Shown here: in pieces, positions 25,398 to 33,715 of the stretch
Layout of the letters: each line of letters starts with the position of its first letter
Position numbering within the stretch: position 1 is the first letter of the stretch
DNA from: HGM12713 sp045593725
GTDB lineage: Bacteria > Bacillota > Clostridia > Oscillospirales > CAG-272
Direction: 5' to 3'
Assembly (NCBI GenBank): GCA_045593725.1
Contig: JAZNXE010000009.1
Location: 1-62,323 of the forward strand
Length of the DNA: 62,323 nt
Translations under genes and position numbers: made by a program
The notes under the pieces: generated by a model
The model's database searches: none
Told to the model about the DNA's origin: nothing
Seen by the model: the letters and a program-made list of their open reading frames with translations, nothing else

Positions 25398-25602
25398 AAT
25401 TAACCTCAACAAATTCTTATTTTTGGGTATCTGAAGTAATTATAACATAAAAATATGACTATTTCTACAACAAATAGATTTTTATTCAATATTTCGCTGT
25501 ATATTGATATTTCAAAAAAGAAGAATATTATGCAGAATATTGAGCATGAAAACTCCGCTTCAATTTGAAAGACGCACTCGAATTGTAGGGACAGGCGTTC
25601 TC

Positions 25603-26970
25603 TGTCAAGAGCAAGATTGTAAACAGTTGTGCAAGAGGATTGTATACACATTTTATGTTTAATCTTTATGCTTTTGGAAGCCGAACGGAGCGTAGCGGAG
25701 GGAGACTTCCAAAAGCGGCGTGCGGCTCAATCAAGGCGCGAAATGCGGCGATTGAGTAGTTGTTCCGTTCGCAGATCAATTTCCGCGATCTTGTAGTTGC
25801 GGTAGCAAAGCGAGGCGAACTCCGCTCCCTCTAATCGCAACCCTAATTCTGCTCCTATCATAGATTCACTCAAGTAAAACACCTTACTGTCGAACCTTAG
25901 ATATCCCTTGAAATTGACCTTTAAAATGCGATGCAACCCGCTGTATTCGTATCGTTGTATTTTATCAGGATATTTCCTCTCGCTCGGTATGTAAACATCC
26001 GCAGGACAACGCATATCGATCGCCTCGTGAGGTCTGACCTCATTGTACTTGGTACGCCATTCCTTAAGGCGCTTATCCGCATCGGCAAGGTCAAGAAAAG
26101 TATTTCTTTTAAGAAGCTCATTCTTCATCGTACGATGAAACCGTTCTATCTTTCCTTGTGTCTGTGGGTGCAGAGGACGACCATGGATCGGAAGTACATT
26201 CAGATCCATAAGCCAACGTTCAAAGAGCGTATAACCGCCCTTAAAACCTGCAAATGCGCCGCCATTGTCGGATAAAATAGCCTTTGGAAGCCCGTATTTC
26301 TTAAAAACAGCCTCAAATGAAGGAATTATTCCCCCCGCCTTTCCCTTGGCATCTATGCACAGACAAAAGCGAGAGCAGTCATCTATTATGTCAAGAGGAA
26401 AGCAACGTGTGCCGTTAAGCAAAAGAAAATCTCCTTTGAAATCGGTTTGCCAAAGCTCGTTGCAATGTTCTCTTTGAAAGCGAAGGAACTCTTTACGCTT
26501 TTGAGATTCTGTTTCACTGATACAACCGTTTCTTTGCAGAATATTGTTTGCCGTTCGTATGCATGGCAAGTCGGTGTATCCGTTGTTCTCAAGTACTTTT
26601 AAGATTGTCTTCGCACCCCATTCGGGGTTGTCTGCACGGACACGGAGGATGGCTTCTTCGATCTCAGCAGGAGTCCTGCTGGGAATGTGCAACGGTGCGT
26701 GACTTCGATCTGACATTGAGCAAGATTGATTGTTACGTTCTACCCACTTGTAACCTGTTTTTCGGCTTATGCCGAACTCACGGCAAAGCGAGCTGAAGTT
26801 TTTTGAGGTCTTTGCTGCCTCTACAAATTCTTTTCTTAATTCTTCCACAGTTTTGTCCTTCCAAGGCATTTGAACAACCTCCTTTTAGGTCATTTTCTTG
26901 CCTTTATTATATCACAAAACTGTATACAATCATCTTGCACTACTTGTATACTATCATACTACACTGTACA
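25603..26970. mobile_element. IS481-family insertion sequence (about 1.37 kb)
   Basis: Ends begin TGT on both sides and share related inner sites: left 'gattgtaaacagttgtgcaa' and right (reverse complement) 'gatagtatacaagtagtgca', each followed by 'agangattgtataca'. The pattern looks like two transposase-binding sites per end. The flanks are GTTCTC (left) and GTCCTC (right), a probable 6-bp target duplication with one mismatch. The outer flanks together rebuild the dispersed repeat seen intact at 22556-22600. The exact end positions are inferred from that comparison. Confidence 0.75.
25727..26869 (-). CDS. IS481-family transposase
   Basis: 380 residues, intact. N-terminal helix-turn-helix 'SLCREFGISRKTGYKW' (about 27-42), then an rve-type integrase core with the DDE triad: D143 in 'QTDFKGDF', D201 in 'SDNGGAF', E242 in 'QGKIERFHR'. 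The C-terminal part is a beta-rich domain normal for the family. It fills the element between its terminal repeats and has no frameshift or internal stop, so it may still be active. Confidence 0.93.
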   Translation of the reverse strand: MPWKDKTVEELRKEFVEAAKTSKNFSSLCREFGISRKTGYKWVERNNQSCSMSDRSHAPLHIPSRTPAEIEEAILRVRADNPEWGAKTILKVLENNGYTDLPCIRTANNILQRNGCISETESQKRKEFLRFQREHCNELWQTDFKGDFLLLNGTRCFPLDIIDDCSRFCLCIDAKGKAGGIIPSFEAVFKKYGLPKAILSDNGGAFAGFKGGYTLFERWLMDLNVLPIHGRPLHPQTQGKIERFHRTMKNELLKRNTFLDLADADKRLKEWRTKYNEVRPHEAIDMRCPADVYIPSERKYPDKIQRYEYSGLHRILKVNFKGYLRFDSKVFYLSESMIGAELGLRLEGAEFASLCYRNYKIAEIDLRTEQLLNRRISRLD

Positions 26971-27166
26971 GTCCTCGACTGTCCGTGAAGCTCACGACCT
27001 TCCGCGGCAGCCGCATAGTCGCGCTGTGTCGCTCGGTACACTCGCTTCTTGCGCTCCTTGCTTTGTGCCGTCAACCGTTGCGAAAACAATACTTAATTGT
27101 TTTCGCTTAGGCTGCAAGTTATTCGCCCGACATTCCGCCAAGGCGGAGGTCGGACTCACACAGGAG
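26971..27166 (+). repeat. Right half of split repeat plus 'gcatagtcgc...' repeat
   Basis: Begins with 'tcgactgtccgtgaagctca', the continuation of the repeat broken by the IS. It continues with 'agccgcatagtcgcgctgtg' and 'tcgctcggtacactcgct', which recurs at about 27268-27330. No gene is supported. Confidence 0.5.
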
Positions 27167-27460
27167 GTCGTGAAGCACAGACCTCATTTCTGCAATCAAA
27201 CGAAAAAACCACCCGACTGGGTGGTTTTTTCGTTTGGTTGCGGGGGTGGGATTTGAAAGGCCCACTCGCGTCGCATAGTCGCCGCGTGTCGCTCGGTACA
27301 CTCGCTCCTTCGGCTCCTTGCTTTGGCTCCTTCGCTTCGCAAAAACATCACACCGTGATGTTTTTGCTTGCTCACCCACTCCCTCCTCCGTCGGTCGAGG
27401 AAGGGCAAAGCACACCGTAGCAAAAGAAAAAAGCAGATGCGATGCATCTGCTTTTCCTTT
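27167..27460. repeat. tRNA-fMet 3'-end duplication, repeat copy 3 and hairpins
   Basis: Holds repeat copy 3 ('gaagcacagacctcatttct'), a 23-bp-arm hairpin (27192-27214 with 27219-27241), and a 23-bp direct repeat of the tRNA-fMet 3' end (27235-27257 matches 27461-27483). A second 'gcatagtcgc' block is at about 27268-27330, and there is a hairpin AAAACATCACACCGTGATGTTTTT near 27341-27364. No gene is visible. Confidence 0.6.
27424..27458 (-). terminator. Terminator of tRNA-fMet
   Basis: On the minus strand, AAAAGCAGATGC atc GCATCTGCTTTTTTC lies just beyond the encoded CCA. Confidence 0.8.
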
Positions 27461-27538
<78 letters not shown>

Positions 27539-27565
27539 ATATTGATTTTCTTATTCGCAGAGAGT

Positions 27566-27594
27566 ATTATATCACATACTCCGTTATTTGTCAA
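27566..27594 (-). promoter_or_regulatory. tRNA-fMet promoter
   Basis: Minus strand TTGACA (27589-27594), 17-bp spacer ending TGTGA, TATAAT (27566-27571). Confidence 0.85.
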
Positions 27595-27681
27595 CCCCTT
27601 TTTTCTTTTTTGCTGAAATTTTGTATCTCTCATATCTATTATACTCTCTTTTTTCTGATTTATTCCTTCTCCCAAAAAAGA

Positions 27682-27705
27682 AGTGCCTCGGCTATACGCC
27701 GAGGC
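27682..27705 (-). terminator. Terminator of tRNA-Leu
   Basis: Minus strand GCCTCGGC gtat AGCCGAGGC followed by ACTTCTTTTTT. Confidence 0.75.
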
Positions 27706-27794
27706 TGGTGCCGGTAACCGGGGTCGAACCGGTACGATACTCACGTATCACGGGATTTTAAGTCCCGGGCGTCTGCCAATTCCGCCACACCGGC
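27706..27794 (-). tRNA. tRNA-Leu (TAA)
   Basis: 89 nt with encoded CCA. Acceptor GCCGGTG pairs with TACCGGC, the anticodon loop reads CTTAAAA (anticodon TAA), and the long variable arm expected of tRNA-Leu is present. The T arm has the standard GGTTCGA sequence. Confidence 0.93.
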
Positions 27795-27814
27795 GAGTAT
27801 CTTTTGCAAGGGTC

Positions 27815-27843
27815 ATTATATCACATTCTTTCCCTTTTGTCAA
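27815..27843 (-). promoter_or_regulatory. tRNA-Leu promoter
   Basis: Minus strand TTGACA (27838-27843), 17-bp spacer ending TGTGA, TATAAT (27815-27820). Confidence 0.85.
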
Positions 27844-27948
27844 GAAATATTTGCGCCTCTACAAAGGATTTTTCCACACTGGGCTTTGTTTTGCTCCAAT
27901 AATTATTCTCCTTTATATGAAAAGCCCCAAAGCCACCTTTCCGGGCAG

Positions 27949-27977
27949 TTGACAAACTCTTTTCATTATGTTATAAT
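27949..27977 (+). promoter_or_regulatory. cysK promoter
   Basis: TTGACA (27949-27954), 17-bp spacer, TATAAT (27972-27977). Confidence 0.85.
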
Positions 27978-28035
27978 TATTCTGTTCGGCATATAATGAC
28001 ATTACACTGCCGAAGCAAGAAGGGAATGACTTTTT

Positions 28036-28962
28036 ATGATATGTGATACAATTTTGGATGCCATAGGTAATACGCCTATAATCCGTCTGCGCCACATGCC
28101 AGACCCAGACAGCGCTGAAGTACTTGTAAAATTTGAGGGACTCAACGTAGGCGGCTCTATAAAGACTCGTACTGCTCTGAATATGATAAGTGAAGCTGAA
28201 AAAGAGGGAAAGATTCACCCTGACACTATAATCGTTGAGCCTACAAGCGGTAATCAGGGAATAGGTCTTGCGCTTATCGGCGCGGTGCGCGGATATAAGG
28301 TTAAGATAATTATGCCTGACTCGGTAAGCGAGGAGCGCAGAAAGCTGGTTGAGCATTACGGCGCTGAGGTGATACTCGTACACGATGAGGGAAATATAGG
28401 TCTTTGCATCGAGGAATGCCTGAGGTTGGCTCTTGAGATGCGTGACAGTGACCCTAACGTCTTTGTCCCTCAGCAGTTTGAAAATCCCGCCAATCCTTCT
28501 GTACAGCGTTCTGTTACCGCTATGGAGATAATAGAGCAGGTGGGCAAGGAGATACACGGCTTTTGCTCGGGCATAGGAACGGGGGGAACTATAACTGGCA
28601 TTGGCGAAACGCTGAAGAAGTACAATCCCCACATGACAGTATGGGCGGTAGAGCCTGAGAATGCGGCAATCCTTTCGGGCGGTGCTATCGGCACACACGT
28701 GCAGATGGGCATAGGCGACGGGGTTATTCCCGCGGTGCTTAACCAGAGCATATATGATGACGTTTGCATTATAAACGACGAGGAGGCACTCCAGACCGCA
28801 AAGGACCTTGCGTCAAAAGAGGGGATAATGTGCGGAATCAGCAGCGGAACTAATGTGGCGGCTGCAATGAAGCTTGCTAAAAGGCTTGGCAAAGGGAAAA
28901 CGGTAGTGACCGTGCTTCCCGACACAGCGGAGCGTTATTTTTCCACACCTCTCTTTGACTGA
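28036..28962 (+). CDS. cysK: Cysteine synthase (O-acetylserine sulfhydrylase), PLP-dependent
   Basis: 308 residues, normal for the family. PLP lysine lies in 'GGSIKTRTAL' (about 36-45), the phosphate loop is 'GTGGTITG', the substrate loop 'TSGNQGIGLA', and the Ser contacting the PLP ring nitrogen is in 'GISSGTNVAAA'. It joins O-acetylserine with sulfide to give cysteine in the cytoplasm. The residue after the PLP lysine is Thr ('KTR') where Asp ('KDR') is most common. O-acetylserine would come from the cysE product encoded at 51.7 kb. It is monocistronic with its own promoter and terminator and lacks an obvious T-box. Confidence 0.9.
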   Translation: MICDTILDAIGNTPIIRLRHMPDPDSAEVLVKFEGLNVGGSIKTRTALNMISEAEKEGKIHPDTIIVEPTSGNQGIGLALIGAVRGYKVKIIMPDSVSEERRKLVEHYGAEVILVHDEGNIGLCIEECLRLALEMRDSDPNVFVPQQFENPANPSVQRSVTAMEIIEQVGKEIHGFCSGIGTGGTITGIGETLKKYNPHMTVWAVEPENAAILSGGAIGTHVQMGIGDGVIPAVLNQSIYDDVCIINDEEALQTAKDLASKEGIMCGISSGTNVAAAMKLAKRLGKGKTVVTVLPDTAERYFSTPLFD

Positions 28963-28982
28963 TTAAGAATATTGATATATTA

Positions 28983-29018
28983 AAAAAGGCAGACAATCTT
29001 AAGATCGTCTGCCTTTTC
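28983..29018. terminator. Terminator between cysK and prs (convergent)
   Basis: AAAAGGCAGAC aatcttaagat GTCTGCCTTTT stem with flanking A and T runs, so it can serve both converging genes. Confidence 0.85.
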
Positions 29019-29020
29019 TC

Positions 29021-30163
29021 TTAATTATCAAATTCTATTTTTACCTGTGTATCGTGCTCCTGCTTGTGCTTGTCAACGATAGCGTGAATCTTCTTGACAG
29101 GATTGAGCAGGTCGCTGAGTGAATCGTCGTGATTGAGGGTATCTATAATGTAAGCTACGTACTTACACATATTTACCGACACGTGCCATTCTCTGTTAAG
29201 TACTTCGGGAGAGGTGTATGTGAGGTTGGTGGTGAACACCTTGTCTATAATGCCTTCCTTATAAGCCTTATCAAATTTTTCGGGACCGTTTGTGAAAAGA
29301 CCGAAGGTGGAGAAGGCGAAAATTCTCTTAGCTCCGCGCTCCTTAAGCTGAAGGCCTACGTCAAGCATAGACTCGCCCGAGGATATCATATCGTCAACCA
29401 CGATAACGTCCATTCCCGTAAGGTCCTTGCCGAGGTACTCGTGCGCCTCGATGGGGTTTCTTCCGTTAACAACGATAGAGTAGTTGCGGCGCTTATAGAA
29501 CATACCTGTGTCGATACCCAGAACCGAGGAGAAATAAACCGAGCGTCCCATTGCGCCCTCGTCGGGGGATATCATCATAAGAGAATCCTTGCTTATCTGA
29601 ACGTCGGGAACCGAGCGAAGGAGAGCCTTTATCATCTGGTAGGAGGGTCTTACGTTATCGAAGCCTGAAAGGGGGATAGCGTTCTGAACTCTTGGGTCGT
29701 GAGCGTCAAAGGTGATGATGTTGGTAACGCCCATTGCTACCAGCTCCTGAAGCATAAGAGCACAGTCGAGGGACTCGCGGCTGGAGCGCTTGTGCTGTCT
29801 GCCCTCGTAAAGCATAGGCATAATTACCGTAATCCTTCTTGCCTTACCCGCGTTTGCCGCGATTACACGCTTAAGGTCAGCGTAGTGGTCATCGGGGCTC
29901 ATAGGAACCTCTCTGCCGTACATCTTGTAGGTGACGCTGTAATTAAACACGTCGGAAATGATATAAAGGTCGTGTCCGCGGAGCGACTCGTGAAGAAGTC
30001 CCTTTCCCTCACCCGTTCCGAAGCGGGGACACTCGGCTCTTACCAAAAAGGTATTATCGCCGCTCGCGCGCCAATCCTTCAAATAGTAGTCAACCTGTGA
30101 AGCGAAGTCCTCACATCCGCGCATTCCTATAACGCTAAGCTTTGCAAATTCTGCTTCCCTCAT
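29021..30163 (-). CDS. prs: Ribose-phosphate pyrophosphokinase, long form
   Basis: 380 residues, about 60 longer than the classical enzyme. The tandem phosphoribosyltransferase fold is seen in 'DLYIISDVFNYSVTYKMYG', 'MPMLYEGRQHKRSSRESLDC' (catalytic loop region), 'ITFDAHDPRVQNAIP' and the PRPP loop 'VIVVDDMISSGESMLD'. It makes PRPP from ribose-5-phosphate and ATP for nucleotide, His and Trp synthesis. The extra length is spread over an N-terminal extension and a C-terminal helical tail. AGGAAGG 5 nt before the ATG supports the start. It looks like a divergent subfamily, but activity should be retained as the loops are intact. Confidence 0.9.
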   Translation of the reverse strand: MREAEFAKLSVIGMRGCEDFASQVDYYLKDWRASGDNTFLVRAECPRFGTGEGKGLLHESLRGHDLYIISDVFNYSVTYKMYGREVPMSPDDHYADLKRVIAANAGKARRITVIMPMLYEGRQHKRSSRESLDCALMLQELVAMGVTNIITFDAHDPRVQNAIPLSGFDNVRPSYQMIKALLRSVPDVQISKDSLMMISPDEGAMGRSVYFSSVLGIDTGMFYKRRNYSIVVNGRNPIEAHEYLGKDLTGMDVIVVDDMISSGESMLDVGLQLKERGAKRIFAFSTFGLFTNGPEKFDKAYKEGIIDKVFTTNLTYTSPEVLNREWHVSVNMCKYVAYIIDTLNHDDSLSDLLNPVKKIHAIVDKHKQEHDTQVKIEFDN

Positions 30164-30366
30164 AATAACCTTCCTCTCTGTGGAAATTCAATTGTAACTT
30201 ATTATAACACATTTTTTTGATTTTGGGAAGAGTTTTACCCGATTTTCGACAAATTTTTTTATAAGCTGAGATTGTCACAAAAAAGCTTCCCAAACCCTTT
30301 TTGATTTGTTTGTTTTTATATAGAATGCTACGCCGTAGGATGGCTTCTTGAGAGAAGGCATTTTTT
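30164..30366. other. Intergenic AT-rich stretch upstream of prs
   Basis: No gene. A TATAAT (minus strand, about 30199-30204) preceded by TGTGT may be the prs -10 box; no good -35 is seen. A hairpin GCTTCTTgagAGAAGGC followed by T-run lies near 30342-30366. Confidence 0.4.
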
Positions 30367-30482
30367 AGCCTCGCCCTGAGGGAGAGGTGTAGGCGGAGCC
30401 TACGGAGAGGGCTTTTAAAAATATAGTTACGTGCCCTCTCACCCGCTGCGCGGGAGCTCTCCCTTGGGGGAGAGCCTTTTTT
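30367..30482. repeat. REPIN-like element: two REP-like palindromes in inverted orientation
   Basis: Left unit: hairpin CTCgCCCT/AGGGaGAG, then GTG-type junction, hairpin GTAGGCggaGCCTAC, then 'ggagaggg'. After a 21-nt spacer the right unit has the mirror order: 'ccctctc', hairpin CCCGCtgcGCGGG, 'agctc', hairpin CTCTCCCTT/GGGGGAGAG, then TTTTTT. The same two-hairpin unit frames the DUF559 gene at 41106-41560. Confidence 0.7.
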
Positions 30483-30511
30483 GTATCAGCGAGGGTATAA
30501 ATTTAAAATTT

Positions 30512-32896
30512 TTATTTCAGCTCGACCACGGTAACTCCTCCGTCGCCCTCGCCAAACTGACCGATGCGGAAGGTAGCCACCCGTCCGTCCTTCCTCAGAT
30601 ATTCCCAAAGCGCCTTTTTAAGCGCTCCAGTGCCCTTGCCGTGAATAAGGCGGAGGGTGTGGAAGCCCGCGATGGCTGCCTCGTCAAAATATTTGTCAAC
30701 CGCGCTCCACGCCTCGTCGCCCGTCATTCCGCGCAGGTCTATCTCGTCCTTGAAATCGCGGCTTACGGTCATTCGGTAGGCGGAGGAGTTCTTTTTTTGT
30801 CCTCCCGAAACTATCCTTGCTTCTTCTTCCACAAGGCGAAGGTCCTTTATGGCAGCCTTTGTTTTTATTATGCCTGCCTGAACGCTGACCTTACCCCCAC
30901 GGTCGGGAAGCTCAAGGACGGTAGCCTTTTTGCCAAGGCTTACGATTATTACCTCATCGCCCTTGCGAAGGGGGCGGGGCAGAACGTAATTCTCGTCCTC
31001 ACGTACCTCAACGGGGTCGTAGCTGTCGGAATTGTTGCGCAGGTGCTCACGGATATCACGTCTTGCGCGGGCAAGCTCCTCGGCAAGTCTCTCGCTTTCC
31101 TTTGCTCGGCGCAGCTTATCCATTTCTTCCATTATATAATCGGCGGAGCGCTTTGCGCTCTCTACCATAGCTTGTGCCTTATTTCTTGCACTCGTCAGCT
31201 CACGCTCTGATGCTCTTAGCTTTTCCGCCAGGGTCTTTTCGGCGTCAGCGCGGAAATCCTCGTACTCACGGCGCATTCTTGCCGCCTCGTCACGCTCCTT
31301 CTCAGCGCTCTGCCTTGCGGCCTCAAGCTCACCGAGAATCCTCTCCATTGCTCGGTTCTCCGAGGCAACGTAGCTTCCCGCTCTCTCTACTATGGAGGAG
31401 GGAAGCCCCAGCTTTTCGGAGATGGCAAAGGCGTTGGATTTGCCCGGCGCGCCTATTATGAGCTTATACGTGGGGCGCAGAGTTTCTACGTCAAACTCGC
31501 AAGAGGCGTTACATACGCCCTCCGTATCCATAGCGTAGGTCTTAAGCTCGGTATAGTGAGTGGTGGCGGCGCAGAGCGCTCCCGCTCCGCGTATATCCTC
31601 AATGACGGCTACTGCAAGTGCCGCGCCCTCTACGGGGTCTGTTCCCGCTCCAAGCTCGTCGAAGAGCACCAAAGAGCGCTCATTGCGTTCCTTGACTATG
31701 GAAACGATAGTTACCATGTGGGAGGAGAAGGTGGAGAGCGATTGCTCTATGCTCTGCTCGTCCCCAAGGTCAACGAGAATTTTTTCAAAGATACAAAGAC
31801 TGCTTCCCTCGTCAAGGGGCAGATGCAGACCTGCCTGCGCCATAAGGGCGAAAAGCCCGAGAGTTTTAAGGGTTACGGTTTTACCGCCTGTATTAGGTCC
31901 TGTGATTATGAGGGTGTCAAAATCCTCGCCCAGATGAACGGTTATGGGTACAACCGAGTCCTTATCTATAAGGGGGTGTCGTGCCTTTATAAGCTTGCAG
32001 GCTCTTTTCTCTGTAAGGAGCGGCTCACGGGCGTCCATCCTCTCGGAAAGAGAGGCACAGCCGAAAACGAAGGCAAGTTCGGTTATATTTTGGTAGTTAA
32101 GAAGCAGAGAGGGGGCAAAGCCCGCGATGCTTGCGGAAAGCTCGGAGAGTATGCGCTCTATCTCGTGCTGCTCCTTGGCTTCAAGCATACGAAGCTCGTT
32201 GTTTGCCTCCACCACAGCCATAGGCTCTACGAACACGGTAGCTCCCGAGGAGGAGGTGTCGTGAATAAGACCCTTGACCTCGTTGCGGTATTCTATTTTT
32301 ACGGGAACGACGTAGCGCCCGCTTCGCTGGGTCACTATATTTTCCTGAAGATATTTGGAGTAGGAGCCGTTGATATATTTAGCCAGAGCCTCCTTGATTC
32401 TGGAGTTTGAGGCTCTTATCTTACGCCTGATATCCGCAAGTGCCGAGCTTGCCTCGTCGGATACCATATCCTCGGAGATTATGGAGCGGTATATTCTGTC
32501 CTCCAAGGCTCTGTTGGGAAGCAGGCGCTCGAATATCTCGTCAATAGAGGTATCGAAGAGCTTATTGGCTCTTATATAGTCAAGCAAGGAGCGCGCAGAG
32601 CGGAGGATTGCGGCTCCGTCAAGCAGCTCGCGCTGTGTAAGCACCGCTCCCTTGAGGGCGCGCTCGCAGATATCCGCCATATCCACCACGCTTCCAAAGG
32701 GCGGCATACCCTTGGCATCCAGAAGACGGCGGGCATCGGTGGTGCGCCGTTGTTTGCGCGCTACTATGTCTATGCGGTCGTCGGGCAAGAGTGAAAGCGC
32801 ATGCTCTGACGCACCCTTGGTAGGACATACGGCGGCAAGCATTGCGCGTATTTTATCAAATTCAAGCGTTATTAGTGTTTTTTCTTTTACGTTCAT
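30512..32896 (-). CDS. mutS2: MutS2 (Smr-domain ribosome-rescue/anti-recombination ATPase)
   Basis: 794 residues. A MutS core with Walker A 'TGPNTGGKTVTLK' (about 330), Walker B 'LVLFDELGAGTDP', a long charged coiled coil (about 515-640, Glu/Lys/Arg/Ala-rich), a KOW-like segment and a C-terminal Smr nuclease domain starting 'EIDLRGMTGDEAW' with 'LIHGKGTGALKKAL'. No mismatch-recognition domain is present, as expected for MutS2. Relatives suppress homologous recombination or split collided ribosomes. The start overlaps the recO stop by 4 bp, making it last in the yqfC-to-mutS2 operon. Confidence 0.95.
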   Translation of the reverse strand: MNVKEKTLITLEFDKIRAMLAAVCPTKGASEHALSLLPDDRIDIVARKQRRTTDARRLLDAKGMPPFGSVVDMADICERALKGAVLTQRELLDGAAILRSARSLLDYIRANKLFDTSIDEIFERLLPNRALEDRIYRSIISEDMVSDEASSALADIRRKIRASNSRIKEALAKYINGSYSKYLQENIVTQRSGRYVVPVKIEYRNEVKGLIHDTSSSGATVFVEPMAVVEANNELRMLEAKEQHEIERILSELSASIAGFAPSLLLNYQNITELAFVFGCASLSERMDAREPLLTEKRACKLIKARHPLIDKDSVVPITVHLGEDFDTLIITGPNTGGKTVTLKTLGLFALMAQAGLHLPLDEGSSLCIFEKILVDLGDEQSIEQSLSTFSSHMVTIVSIVKERNERSLVLFDELGAGTDPVEGAALAVAVIEDIRGAGALCAATTHYTELKTYAMDTEGVCNASCEFDVETLRPTYKLIIGAPGKSNAFAISEKLGLPSSIVERAGSYVASENRAMERILGELEAARQSAEKERDEAARMRREYEDFRADAEKTLAEKLRASERELTSARNKAQAMVESAKRSADYIMEEMDKLRRAKESERLAEELARARRDIREHLRNNSDSYDPVEVREDENYVLPRPLRKGDEVIIVSLGKKATVLELPDRGGKVSVQAGIIKTKAAIKDLRLVEEEARIVSGGQKKNSSAYRMTVSRDFKDEIDLRGMTGDEAWSAVDKYFDEAAIAGFHTLRLIHGKGTGALKKALWEYLRKDGRVATFRIGQFGEGDGGVTVVELK

Positions 32897-33699
32897 TTTT
32901 CTTCCTTGATAGAATTATAAAAATGTAAGGTGTCGAAATCCCGTTCCAAATGGTTTAAGAGAAAGGTTTGCGCCGCTTTGGAAAACAGCGACATACTGCG
33001 CTCGTTGGTCAGCCCGAAAGCAAATATGCGTTGGTGAGGCGCAGAGCTAACGTATCTCATAGCCTCAAGAGCCGAGGTGTCCAGCGGAACGAGTATGTTT
33101 CGCGTTTCAAAGCTGTCGGTTTCGGGCAGGGGAAGTCCGCCGCTCCGCTTTTCAAGGCACTGACGGCAAAGCACTGTGCCATTCATAACGTCAAGCCACA
33201 GCTCGCCGTCGGGCGAGAAATCGGATTTTGAGCAATCGGGACACGCCTCAAGATTTGGCATAAAGCCCGAGATATTGGCAGCGAACAGCTCGTAGGTTGC
33301 CTTTATCTGTGGATAAGGCTTTAGCTTTTTTTCTATGGCGTAGAGTGTGTTCAGAGTCATTCTCAGCACTTCATGTGCGCCAAGCCCCTCACCGCTTATC
33401 TCATCGGCAAGCTGAAGTATGTAGGAGGCGAGGGAAAAGCCAACGATATCGCCATTGATACCCGAGAAGCTGTTGTTTATAGAGCCGCCCGACAGCCATC
33501 TGCCGCCATTTTTCTCGTACAGCTCCAAATTGGCGTAGGTAAAGATACGGCACAAAGACGCGACCTTGCTCTTGGTGCTTCGGGCGCCCTTTGCCGTTAT
33601 CCACATTTTTCCCTCGTCCGCAGTGAGTATAAGTATGCGGCGGTCGTTATCCCCCGTCTTTATCTCACGCAGCACAAGTCCGTCCAACGCCTTTTTCAT
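32893..33699 (-). CDS. recO: DNA repair protein RecO
   Basis: 268 residues from the ATG at 33699, 7 nt after GGAG; a GTG two codons earlier is too close to the RBS. An N-terminal OB fold ('LVLREIKTGDNDRRILILT') is followed by a helical domain. A zinc-binding module has 'CPDCSKSD' and, later, 'CRQC' (about 157-185). RecO loads RecA on SSB-coated single-stranded DNA together with RecR in gap repair. It lies between era and mutS2 in one operon, the standard Firmicutes order for era-recO. Confidence 0.93.
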   Translation of the reverse strand: MKKALDGLVLREIKTGDNDRRILILTADEGKMWITAKGARSTKSKVASLCRIFTYANLELYEKNGGRWLSGGSINNSFSGINGDIVGFSLASYILQLADEISGEGLGAHEVLRMTLNTLYAIEKKLKPYPQIKATYELFAANISGFMPNLEACPDCSKSDFSPDGELWLDVMNGTVLCRQCLEKRSGGLPLPETDSFETRNILVPLDTSALEAMRYVSSAPHQRIFAFGLTNERSMSLFSKAAQTFLLNHLERDFDTLHFYNSIKEEK

Positions 33700-33715
33700 T
33701 GCCACTCTCCGTTAA

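Noticed and set aside
26870..27420. Several short frames across the repeat cluster after the IS
   Set aside because: They run through hairpins and duplicated blocks, change with each repeat copy and have no RBS.
31556..32410. 284-residue plus-strand frame opposite mutS2
   Set aside because: The minus strand encodes unmistakable MutS2 motifs over the same bases; no RBS or motif on the plus strand.
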